Shown here piece after piece: positions 34,248-41,504 of a DNA stretch of 64,000 nt. The position numbers and the translations under genes were made by a program. Location of the stretch: NCBI GenBank assembly GCA_017538965.1, contig JAFYHU010000015.1:62001-126000 (forward strand), read 5' to 3'. Position 1 is the first letter of the stretch. Each line of letters opens with the position of its first letter. The notes beneath the pieces were generated by a model. The model saw nothing but the letters and a program-made list of their open reading frames with translations. It did not search any database and was not told the DNA's origin. The DNA is from Oscillospiraceae bacterium (GTDB lineage Bacteria > Bacillota > Clostridia > Oscillospirales > Oscillospiraceae).

Positions 34248-34457
34248 ATGGACAAGTTCATCCCTTACGAGAAGCTCTCGAAGAAACAGCGGCGGGAGCA
34301 CGACAAAAAGCGCAGGGTCATCTGGGGATTCAGCCCGGTTACCCGGAACACGCAGAACCCCAAGGCGTATAACAGACAGAAGGCACGGAAGTTTGATCGT
34401 TACGATCCAAGCACCGTGCCTTTTGCGTTCCCGCGCTTTTTCATGATACCAGTATAG
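34248..34457 (+). CDS. Small basic protein on the opposite strand, independently promoted
   Basis: 69 residues, very basic: FIPYEKLSKKQRREHDKKRR, then WGFSPVTRNTQNPKAYNRQK. Similar short proteins of the FIPYEKxSKK type occur widely in gut Clostridia without known function; I recall the pattern but cannot name a family. It is the only convincing plus-strand gene between 1 and 41 kb and has its own consensus promoter and ribosome binding site, so it may be expressed in the lysogen (a moron). Its last 8 codons run into the repeat element at 34433-34500. Confidence 0.72.
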   Translation: MDKFIPYEKLSKKQRREHDKKRRVIWGFSPVTRNTQNPKAYNRQKARKFDRYDPSTVPFAFPRFFMIPV

Positions 34458-34500
34458 CGGAAATCGCAAGATGAATCTTATCAGAAAGTGGACACGGTCA
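34433..34500. repeat. 68-bp repeat element, copy 2
   Basis: Partner of 23889-23956: two conserved blocks with an 18-base variable middle. On the minus strand it begins at the stop codon of the 34498-34956 gene, exactly as copy 1 begins at the large-terminase stop. Confidence 0.8.
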
Positions 34501-34956
34501 CGCTTTGCCAAAAAGCAGCACAGTCAGGTGGTCGAGGGCACGGTTCTTCTTCCGGTAGGCCGACGCCTGCTCGATCTCGAAATGCTCGGCGATATACCAG
34601 GCGGCATTGCTGCCGTAGGTGTTTTCGTCGTAAAACGTCTCAAGCACATACTGCTCCTCCTCCGAAAGCTGCGCCCACGCGGGCTCGAACCACTCCTGAT
34701 ATTCCACCGCCTGCCGGTACCGCTCTTTCAGGATGTCGATTTCCTCAATCCCGGAAAGAATGCGGTCTTCTCCGGCCTGTGGATTGTGGGCGTGCGGCAG
34801 GCCGTCCATGCGCACCGCGCCGATGCCCGCCATCTTCTCCCGCTCCGCCGTGATCTCCTCGTCGGTGTGGTCGATGATGAATTTCATGCTGCCGCGGTCC
34901 TTGATGGCGGCGATGGTCGCCGACCGCTTGTCCAGATACTTCCAAATTACGCTCAT
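34498..34956 (-). CDS. Sigma-like phage transcription regulator (DUF1492/ArpU-like)
   Basis: 152 residues beginning MSVIWKYLDKRSATIAAIKD. A helical middle (EEIDILKERYRQAVEYQEW) leads to a sigma region-4-like C-terminus (LSEEEQYVLETFYDE, then SAYRKKNRALDHLTVLLFG). Proteins of this type control late gene expression in Firmicutes phages. AGG-rich spacing before the ATG at 34956 supports this start. It lies just ahead of the HNH and terminase genes. Confidence 0.78.
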   Translation of the reverse strand: MSVIWKYLDKRSATIAAIKDRGSMKFIIDHTDEEITAEREKMAGIGAVRMDGLPHAHNPQAGEDRILSGIEEIDILKERYRQAVEYQEWFEPAWAQLSEEEQYVLETFYDENTYGSNAAWYIAEHFEIEQASAYRKKNRALDHLTVLLFGKA

Positions 34957-35004
34957 GGCTCCTACCTCCGAAAAAATGATTGATGTATTCCCCCGGATTG
35001 CCAT

Positions 35005-36387
35005 TCAGATTGTCAGCTGGGCCTTCACCGCCGCGATCAGTTTCTGCTGCGTGGTGTCTTTCCGCTTCAGAGCCGAAAGCACATCCCCGTCAACGGTATC
35101 CCCGCACACGATATGGTGGATGGTCACCAGTTCCTTTTGCCCCTGACGCCAGAGCCTGGCGTTTGTCTGCTGGTACATCTCCAAAGACCAGACCAGCGAA
35201 AACCAGATCAGGATATGGCCGCCTTCCTGGATGTTCAGCCCGTGACCGGCGCTGGCGGGAGAGATCAGGCCGACCTGTATCTTTCCGGCGTTCCAGTCCG
35301 CGATATCCTTTTCCGATTTCACGTCGCGCGGCTCATAGCCCAGCGCCGTCAATCGCTCCATGATCCGCTCGTGATCATGGCGGTACCAGTAGGCGATCAG
35401 CACATTCTGGCCATTGGCCTGCTCGATCAGGTCTTCCAGCATGTCCAGCTTTTTGTCGTGGATCTGCACCATTTCCCCGGCGTCGTTGTAGATCGCGCCG
35501 TTCGCCATCTGCAGGAGCTTGCCTGACAGGACGGCGGCGTTGGCGGCGTCAATCTCCTCGCCCTTCACGCGCACCAGAAGGTCGGCCTTCATCTGCTCGT
35601 ACAGCTTCCGCTCAGATGGCTCCATGCTGACGGTGTGCGTGACCGGCACATAATCCGGCATGTCGAGATAGTCCAGCGCCTTCATGGAGACCGTGATATC
35701 GGAGAGGCGACTGTAGATCTGATCCTCCGCGCCGGGCAGCGGATTGTAGTTGTATACCACGCCAGTGTACGGATTCATCCGCCCGGGCCTGAAGAACGCG
35801 CTCCGGTACTGGCCGATGAAGCGCCCCAGCCGCTCTCCCTTGTCAATCAGGAAGACCTCCGCCCACAGATCCATCAGGCCGTTGCTTGCGGGCGTGCCGG
35901 TCAAACCCACGATCCGCTTTATGCGCGGGCGGACTTTACGCAGCGCCTTCCACCGCTGAGACTGATGGTTTTTGAAGGACGACAGCTCATCCAGCACCAC
36001 CATGTCAAACGGCCACGGGATACGGCACTGTTCCAGGTAGTCTACCAGCCACTTCACGTTCTCGCGGTTGATGACATACACGTCGGCGGGAGCCCGGAGA
36101 GCCGCCACTCGCTCTTTCGCACTGCCAACGATCACCGACATTTTCAGGAAGTCGAAGCCGTCCCATTTGCGAAGCTCCGCCGGCCACACATCCCGCGCGA
36201 CCCGGAGCGGACCGATGATCAGCGTCTTTCCGACCTCGAAGCTGTCAAACATCAGATTCCTGATCGCCGACAGTGATATCGCGGTCTTTCCTCAACCGAG
36301 GCCCATATCAAGCAGGAGCAGCGCCTCGTCATGCTCTTCGGCAAAGCTGATCGCGTATTTCTGATACTCATGCGGTATGAACTTCAT
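35005..36387 (-). pseudogene. SNF2-type DNA helicase split by an in-frame TGA in Walker A
   Basis: The frame starts MKFIPHEYQKYAISFAEEHD at 36387 and reads LLLLDMGLG, then TGA (36292-36294), then GKTAISLSAIRNLM and onward without further stops to 35005. The stop lies between Gly and GKT of the nucleotide-binding loop. Removing six bases (TTGAGG) would restore the family motif DMGLGKT. Later motifs are intact: VVLDELSSFKNH (DExx), GLTGTPASNG and ARLWRQGQK (motif VI). Such helicases are common in Firmicutes phages beside VRR-NUC. As read, it cannot make an active ATPase. A sequencing or assembly error must be excluded. Confidence 0.85.
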
Positions 36388-36394
36388 TTCGGCA

Positions 36395-36646
36395 TCACCT
36401 CTCTTTCCTTCGCATACAGGCGGCACCGCCCGCGTCAATCTCGTCCTTGATCTTCCGCAGCAGCGTCGGGCCGTCCACGTCGGACAGCTGCTCAAACCAC
36501 TGGGAACAGAAGAACTTCGTAATATCCCTCACCTCGTCCTGGGCGGCTTTGCTGTTGGGAAAACGCTTCATCCGCTTATAGGCGGCTTTGAAGTCCTTGG
36601 CCGCCTGGATGATGATGGCGTTGGCCAGCGCCTCATACCCGCTCAT
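36395..36646 (-). CDS. Hypothetical phage protein, 83 aa
   Basis: A helical, charged protein: MSGYEALANAIIIQAAKDFK, then MKRFPNSKAAQDEVRDITKF. This type is common between the helicase and VRR-NUC genes of Clostridia phages, but no function is known. The start overlaps the end of the preceding gene by 4 bases and the stop lies 7 bases before the helicase ATG. Confidence 0.75.
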   Translation of the reverse strand: MSGYEALANAIIIQAAKDFKAAYKRMKRFPNSKAAQDEVRDITKFFCSQWFEQLSDVDGPTLLRKIKDEIDAGGAACMRRKER

Positions 36647-36975
36647 CGGTTTATCTCCCGCCAGGTGATACAGCCAATGGCGCCCGCCTCGGTGGACAGC
36701 GCCTTCCGGTCGATCTCCTTCTCACGGATCAGCGCGGCGATAGCCTCGCTGTGCTGCCGCAGCTCCGCCATGACCTCTTTGTGCCGGGCACGCAGTCCGT
36801 CGGCCTCCTTTTCCAAATCGGCGATGTAATCATCAGCGCCGTCATCTTCAGAAAGCCTGTCCTCCAGCCACCGACGCATATCCATGCCCAGGCGCTCATC
36901 CAACAGTTCCAGCGCGTCGCGGTCATTGCAGATAATGTATGTGCCGTCGCCCGGGAGCCTGATCACGTCCGCCAT
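36643..36975 (-). CDS. Hypothetical phage protein with coiled coil, 110 aa
   Basis: Starts MADVIRLPGDGTYIICNDRD. It then shows an acidic helical stretch and a long coiled coil (ADLEKEADGLRARHKEVMAE, then LIREKEIDRKALS), ending GCITWREINR. No known domain. Its ATG lies inside the last codons of the VRR-NUC gene. Confidence 0.7.
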   Translation of the reverse strand: MADVIRLPGDGTYIICNDRDALELLDERLGMDMRRWLEDRLSEDDGADDYIADLEKEADGLRARHKEVMAELRQHSEAIAALIREKEIDRKALSTEAGAIGCITWREINR

Positions 36976-37250
36976 GCCGCCACCTCCTCCAGTATCCACG
37001 GGATCTTCTCCGCGTCGTCCAGCACGAAGACCGGAAAGCCCAGAGCGCGGAGCTGCCGGTGCCGGTGCGACTGAAGCGGGCGCGGACTCTCGCCAGGAGC
37101 CTTGACCTCCACAAAGCCGATGCGTCCGTTCGGCAACAGCACCATGCGGTCGGGCACTCCGTCCATGCCGGGGCTTACCCACTTGGGACAGATGCCGCCG
37201 GCGTCGCGCACGGCCTTTACCAGTTTCTGTTCTATCTGTTTCTCTCGCAT
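36963..37250 (-). CDS. VRR-NUC nuclease domain protein
   Basis: A 95-residue stand-alone VRR-NUC: MREKQIEQKLVKAVRDAGG, SPGMDGVPDRMVLLPNG with the catalytic Asp, and GFVEVKAPGESPRPLQSHR with the Glu-x-Lys. The family includes Holliday-junction-type nucleases paired with SNF2 helicases in phages. Here the helicase partner downstream is interrupted. It overlaps both neighbours. Confidence 0.92.
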   Translation of the reverse strand: MREKQIEQKLVKAVRDAGGICPKWVSPGMDGVPDRMVLLPNGRIGFVEVKAPGESPRPLQSHRHRQLRALGFPVFVLDDAEKIPWILEEVAAWRT

Positions 37251-37789
37251 ACGATATCCTCCACAGGGTCTGCAAGGTTGAAAGCGGCGTAGATAGCGGA
37301 GTAAAAATCCGTGATGGGCCTGCCCTTATAGCGGCTGGCCGCTCTGCCGCCCGCGCGGGCGGTGTATCTCCCGCCGCTCTCAAAGATCTCGACTTCCCGT
37401 CCCCGGTAGACGCGACGCCAGTATCCGCGCCACGGGTGCTGCCACTTGTGCTTCAGGAAATTGCGCTTCCGCTTTGCCCGGTTGGCCATCTGCCTCTCGC
37501 GTTCCTCTGCCGCCAGGACATTGCCCTCCATGATGCCGGCGCAGATACACCCCACGGTGACCGGCTCGAAGTACAGGTCGTTGTCCATGATGTGCTCATA
37601 GCGCACGTGGGCGCAGCCGCAAAGCTCACAGGAAGAAAGCGGCGCGTCCCGGTCATCCTCGCGGACATCATTGATGCCGATACAGCGCCAGCCATCGGTC
37701 GGCGCGCCCCATTCTTTCAGCTGGCGGATGCACCTGGCGTAGAAGGCTTTGTCCGCGCGGTGTTTTACCTCTCTGTCTGCTGCGTTCAT
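37232..37789 (-). CDS. Cys-rich phage protein of unknown function, 185 aa
   Basis: MNAADREVKHRADKAFYARC opens the protein. CELCGCAHVRYEHIMDN and VGCICAGIMEGNVLAAEERE probably bind zinc. A basic, aromatic C-terminal half follows (KHKWQHPWRGYWRRVYRG). The pattern is seen in proteins from Firmicutes phages and conjugative elements, but I cannot assign a role. It ends overlapping the VRR-NUC start and follows the AT-rich candidate origin. Confidence 0.65.
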   Translation of the reverse strand: MNAADREVKHRADKAFYARCIRQLKEWGAPTDGWRCIGINDVREDDRDAPLSSCELCGCAHVRYEHIMDNDLYFEPVTVGCICAGIMEGNVLAAEERERQMANRAKRKRNFLKHKWQHPWRGYWRRVYRGREVEIFESGGRYTARAGGRAASRYKGRPITDFYSAIYAAFNLADPVEDIVCERNR

Positions 37790-38001
37790 CAGAAACCTCC
37801 AGAAATCAAGGAGTTTCAGGGTTCTGTCCCTGTTGTCACGTTTGTCCCTTATAGATATAGATAAAAATGAATTTGGGGAGTTTTGTACTCACACAGAGAG
37901 AAGAAGAATAATTCATTTTGTCTATATAGTTGTTTCGGACAGAAAGGACAGAACTCAAAACTCCAGTGTTTTCAGGCCTTCCGGCCTTTTGTTGTGTCAT
38001 T
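37790..38001. other. AT-rich inverted-repeat region, candidate replication origin
   Basis: In a GC-rich phage this 210-base gap contains an AT-rich core. AAAATGAATT and AATTCATTTT form a 10-bp inverted repeat. Outside it, GGAGTTT...GGTTCTGTCC (37820-37838) is inversely repeated as GGACAGAACT...AAACTCC (37947-37965). A GGCC hairpin follows at 37974-37992. It adjoins the primase/helicase gene. Origin function is inference; a large RNA fold is the alternative. Confidence 0.35.
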
Positions 38002-40272
38002 TCACGGCGTGACTTTTCCCGGATCGATGAGACGAAATACCTTCAATGCAATCGGATTGACGGCATATTTGGGGAGCGGCGGCCTGCCCGAAGCATAGGC
38101 CTTCTCAGGCATACGCGCGATGTATCCATAGTCGTCCAGGAAGTCCAGCACGGGCTGTATCTCCGCCACGGTCTTAAAGGTGCGGCAGTTGCGCATCGCG
38201 GACCGGCGGTCAAATTCAGTCAGCTTCTTTTCCTCGATCATCTGGAGGATTCTGGCGGCCTTCCTGTACATGCTGTCCTCCGGCATCACGTCGTACACCG
38301 CCTGGGCGTGGTTAAGGTAGTAACGGCCAAGCCGTATGGCGTTCGCCATCGTCCCGCCGCTCACCACCAGCTTCTCTCTGCCGTTCAGGAATTCCGGAGC
38401 CCGGTAAATGCCCGCCCTGCAAAGAAGTCCGGCGATCCGCAGCGTATTGCCTACGAGCTTTCCCACCCAGTCTGCCATCTCGGCGTACTCCTCCGTCAGT
38501 TTCGGTTCGATCTCCTCCGCGAAGGCGGTCAGCATATCTGACGCCTCCGGCGACAGCGTGATCGTCTCAGGGGTCGCGGGATACTCATCTTCCAGAAGGT
38601 TCACGATCTTCTGCTCATACCGCTGGTAAATGGCGGGCTGGACGGATTCGCTCTGGAACCGCCTGCTTCCCACAGAAGAATCGGGCATACAGTAAAGGAA
38701 ACGCGCCGTCAGTCCGCGCCCGCGGAATGTGGCGTTGCTGAGAACATCAGAGACTACCTTCGGCTGCGTCATCAGCAGGATGGTCAGCGCGGGGTCCATG
38801 ATGCTCTCGCTCTCACGGCCGATACGGTCAACCCGGATGGTGTCCCCGGAGTAGCCTTTGAGCATGACGTCGATATTGACGTTCTTGGTGTAAATTCCTG
38901 CCAGCGTGTCAAAGATACCGCCCTCGCTGGAAACCAGCGCCGCGCGGCCATGATTGGACGCCATGACCGAGACCAGCTTCTCCGTGGTAATATCATCCAC
39001 ATACAGGTGCAGCGGCTTCTCTTCCACGAAGTCGGCGACTTCCTGGGCGACGCGGTCCAGTTCACCCGGCTCTGCCTTGCCCTTCGCCACCTGCTCTTCC
39101 ACGGCTTTCTGCCTGCGTTCCAGGATGCGTTTCTGCATCTTGCTGCCCTCAACGCGGGCGGCGTTGCGCTGGTTGTACTGAAGCTCGTAGGTATCCAGCG
39201 GATTCGCGGTCGCGTGCAGGACGGCGGATTTCCTCTCTGACGGCATGGCGATGACATTGGCGTAGAGGTTCAGCGGCTCAATCCAGTCGGGTTTTCCCTG
39301 GACGCGGTATTTGCCCTGGATACAGACAGCAAGCAGCGTCAGCGCGGCGGTGCCGGCCATGTCCACAGGTGTCTGCGTGCTCTCCGCCACGGCGGAAACA
39401 TAATCCGCTATCTCCGTCGGCAGCGCGTCGGTCGGGAATGCCGCCATCGTGTATTTTCCGAAAGGAATGGGCTCCGTCCACCTTGGCGGCGCCGTGCCGT
39501 TGTACTCGTCGGGTTTGACGTACCCCGGCTGGCTGGCAATGGTCTTATAAAACTTCTCGGCGCTGCGCCAGATCGTGTCCAGCTCACCCTGATCAAGGGG
39601 CGGACTGCATTTATCGGCCTGGTCATCAAACCGCTTCCTGGTCTCGTCCGTATTGCCATAGCGTTTCAGCGCCCGTACCGCCCAGCGGAACATGGTATCG
39701 TTCCTGCTGCCCTCGGGGATCGCATCCATGCCGGCGTCGAAATCTTCCTCTTCCTCTTCAAAGAAATCATCCAATGTTCTGTCACCAGGGAAGAACTCCA
39801 CCTGTGGGGACGGCGTGCCAAAAAAGAACCGGGCGGCGTCCATCGCCTTCTTATCAAATAAAGGAAGGACGCCATAGACGCGCTGTTTCATGGCGGCATA
39901 TTCCTCTGCGCTTTTGACCGGCCGGATACGCAGGAAGCAGTGATGCCTGGGCCGTGCGGATTTTCCGTTTTTCGGTTTCATATGATGGCGGCTGTAATGG
40001 AAAGCCATCTCCACTCCGGGGAATGCCGCCGCCACGTCCTTCGGCCAGATCCAGTCCTTCGGATTGTCGGAATGGTCGTTGTCGCATTCCACCGCGAGGC
40101 AGTCGCTGACCTCGAAATTGTCATTGCTCCTGTAATTGCCCTTATAGGTCGCGCATACATAATCGTAGGAAGCCGCCTCCGCGAGGGAAACGGCGTCCGT
40201 GATATCGACCTCATGCGGATACAGGCAGTTGCTCTTTACGCCGACACAGTCGGCGCGGTACATCTTGAACAT
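38002..40272 (-). CDS. Primase-helicase (AEP-type primase plus DUF3987 ATPase)
   Basis: 756 residues. The N-terminal primase-polymerase domain has DCLAVECDNDHSDNP and RPRHHCFLRIRP. A primase C-terminal helical unit follows (SRNDTMFRWAVRALKRYG, then LDQGELDTIWRSAEKFY). The DUF3987-type ATPase has NVIAMPSERKSAVLHA as an atypical P-loop, then LHLYVDDITTEKLVSVM and LTILLMTQPKVVSDVL. It should initiate phage DNA replication. It reads leftward, opposite to the polymerase operon, next to the candidate origin. GGAGCGG precedes the ATG. Confidence 0.9.
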   Translation of the reverse strand: MFKMYRADCVGVKSNCLYPHEVDITDAVSLAEAASYDYVCATYKGNYRSNDNFEVSDCLAVECDNDHSDNPKDWIWPKDVAAAFPGVEMAFHYSRHHMKPKNGKSARPRHHCFLRIRPVKSAEEYAAMKQRVYGVLPLFDKKAMDAARFFFGTPSPQVEFFPGDRTLDDFFEEEEEDFDAGMDAIPEGSRNDTMFRWAVRALKRYGNTDETRKRFDDQADKCSPPLDQGELDTIWRSAEKFYKTIASQPGYVKPDEYNGTAPPRWTEPIPFGKYTMAAFPTDALPTEIADYVSAVAESTQTPVDMAGTAALTLLAVCIQGKYRVQGKPDWIEPLNLYANVIAMPSERKSAVLHATANPLDTYELQYNQRNAARVEGSKMQKRILERRQKAVEEQVAKGKAEPGELDRVAQEVADFVEEKPLHLYVDDITTEKLVSVMASNHGRAALVSSEGGIFDTLAGIYTKNVNIDVMLKGYSGDTIRVDRIGRESESIMDPALTILLMTQPKVVSDVLSNATFRGRGLTARFLYCMPDSSVGSRRFQSESVQPAIYQRYEQKIVNLLEDEYPATPETITLSPEASDMLTAFAEEIEPKLTEEYAEMADWVGKLVGNTLRIAGLLCRAGIYRAPEFLNGREKLVVSGGTMANAIRLGRYYLNHAQAVYDVMPEDSMYRKAARILQMIEEKKLTEFDRRSAMRNCRTFKTVAEIQPVLDFLDDYGYIARMPEKAYASGRPPLPKYAVNPIALKVFRLIDPGKVTP

Positions 40273-40290
40273 GGGGTCCGCTCCTTTCTG

Positions 40291-40623
40291 TCAGTCGTCG
40301 ACTTCGCACCTCTGGTCGTTCAGGGCGTCCCGGCAGAAGTCCAGCGCCTTCATCAGCGCATTCAGCCCGTCATCCCCGCATGCGGCGATTACGACGCCGA
40401 CCTGTCTGCCGTCATCATCGGTGACCGGCTGGAAGCAGAAGTCCCCGGCAACACAGTCGATGCGCAAGAAGGTGCGCCCGCCGACGTTCCGGCAGCAGCC
40501 GCCCTTATAGCCCGTGGTGCCCGCTTCCACTTCCAGGCAGGCGTGGCCTTCGACCACCTCGCGCTGGAAGGTATCGACCTCGACGTCGTTGACTATTTTC
40601 AGTCCCTCTTCAATCGCGTACAT
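40291..40623 (-). CDS. Hypothetical phage protein, 110 aa
   Basis: MYAIEEGLKIVNDVEVDTFQ begins a small, acidic, Cys-containing protein (GGCCRNVGGRTFLRIDCVAG, then DDGLNALMKALDFCRDALN). No family is recognised. The start overlaps the end of the upstream gene by 14 bases. It lies between the DUF4406-like gene and the primase. Confidence 0.65.
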   Translation of the reverse strand: MYAIEEGLKIVNDVEVDTFQREVVEGHACLEVEAGTTGYKGGCCRNVGGRTFLRIDCVAGDFCFQPVTDDDGRQVGVVIAACGDDGLNALMKALDFCRDALNDQRCEVDD

Positions 40624-40951
40624 ATAAATCCTCCTCCGTAATGTGCCTGACCGGAATCCCGGTCTCGTCGGCGTGGGCGATCTCCCGCGCCATTCCCTCG
40701 CTGATCTCATCCCCGCACACCCACAGTTCGTCGCAGCGTTCCAAGAGCCGAAGATCCATGCTGATCGCTAGCTCGCGCTCCGTCTCTTCCGATAAGAACT
40801 GGGGCAGCCACAAATGCGGCGTCAGGGGTACGCATCCCCGGTCGGCGGCATACCGGCTGTAACGCCGGGCCATCGCCATGTTGTGGGCGATGTTGCCTCT
40901 GTACCGGGAACAGATATAGACGATTGGTGAATCCCTGTTATTCACGCGCAC
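40610..40951 (-). CDS. DUF4406-like (nucleoside deoxyribosyltransferase-fold) protein
   Basis: 113 residues: IVYICSRYRGNIAHNMAMAR, TPHLWLPQFLS, and LLERCDELWVCGDEISEGMA. The YICSxYRG start and DELWVCGD motif characterise a Rossmann-like family related to nucleoside 2-deoxyribosyltransferases, common in phages. It is the first leftward gene of the early block. The start is GTG (40951, or 40945 with better spacing to GGAGG). The 33-bp element copy 2 lies directly upstream. Confidence 0.82.
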   Translation of the reverse strand: MRVNNRDSPIVYICSRYRGNIAHNMAMARRYSRYAADRGCVPLTPHLWLPQFLSEETERELAISMDLRLLERCDELWVCGDEISEGMAREIAHADETGIPVRHITEEDLYVRD

Positions 40952-40974
40952 GCGCCTCCTTTCCGGTTTCTACT

Positions 40975-41007
40975 TTCCTACGCCCAGAATTCAGCCGTTT
41001 TTGCAAT
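40975..41007 (-). promoter_or_regulatory. Phage 33-bp promoter-position element, copy 2
   Basis: ATTGCAAAAA, ten bases, CTGGGCGTAGGAA on the minus strand, upstream of the leftward early genes. With copy 3 it makes a divergent pair separated by a terminator hairpin. Confidence 0.68.
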
Positions 41008-41020
41008 CAGAAAACAAAAA

Positions 41021-41068
41021 AAGCGGGAGACCGTTCATTGCGTAAAAGCAACGAGCAGTCTCCCGCTT
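41021..41068. terminator. Bidirectional hairpin between the divergent phage promoters
   Basis: AAGCGGGAGAC (41021-41031) pairs with GTCTCCCGCTT (41058-41068), flanked by an A-run on the left and TTTTTT on the right. It would insulate the two divergent units from each other. Confidence 0.75.
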
Positions 41069-41121
41069 CCTTTTTTATATGAAAAATGTGATCGCGGCGT
41101 CCGAGAATTTTTTTAGATCGC

Positions 41122-41154
41122 ATTGCAAAAATGGGCGGTTACTGGGCGTAGGAA
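41122..41154 (+). promoter_or_regulatory. Phage 33-bp promoter-position element, copy 3
   Basis: ATTGCAAAAA, ten bases, CTGGGCGTAGGAA on the plus strand, 33 bases before the first codon of the rightward replication operon (41187). Confidence 0.68.
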
Positions 41155-41186
41155 GGTGAGAACGAAAGAAAGGAGGACAACCTCAA

Positions 41187-41504
41187 ATGAAAAAGTCAGA
41201 TAAAGCAGTTCTCAGTGAAGGCCTCCGGAAGCTGTCGGCGCTGGCTGCGGAGATCGCGGATCAGCTGGACGGCGTAACGGAGAAGCGTGAGGAACCCACG
41301 CCGACCCCGGTGGCAGACGAGCCTGTGAAGGCCGTCACCCTGGAAGACGTCAGGACCATCCTCGCGGAGAAATCGCGCACCGGCTACCGGGCTGAGGTGA
41401 AGGCGCTGCTCACGGCGCACGGGGCGAATAAGCTCTCGGACATCACCGATCCGGAGGAGCTGGCGAAACTGGCGAAGGAAGCTGAGGTGATCGGCAGTGC
41501 CTAA
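41187..41504 (+). CDS. Hypothetical phage protein, first gene of replication operon, 105 aa
   Basis: A helical, Lys/Glu-rich protein: MKKSDKAVLSEGLRKLSALA, a Pro-rich linker (EEPTPTPVADEP), then VTLEDVRTILAEKSRTGYRA and a C-terminal helix-rich part ending AEVIGSA. Proteins of this form precede DUF2800/DUF2815 genes in Firmicutes phages and are of unknown function. AAGGAGG precedes the ATG. The stop overlaps the next gene by 8 bases. Confidence 0.75.
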   Translation: MKKSDKAVLSEGLRKLSALAAEIADQLDGVTEKREEPTPTPVADEPVKAVTLEDVRTILAEKSRTGYRAEVKALLTAHGANKLSDITDPEELAKLAKEAEVIGSA

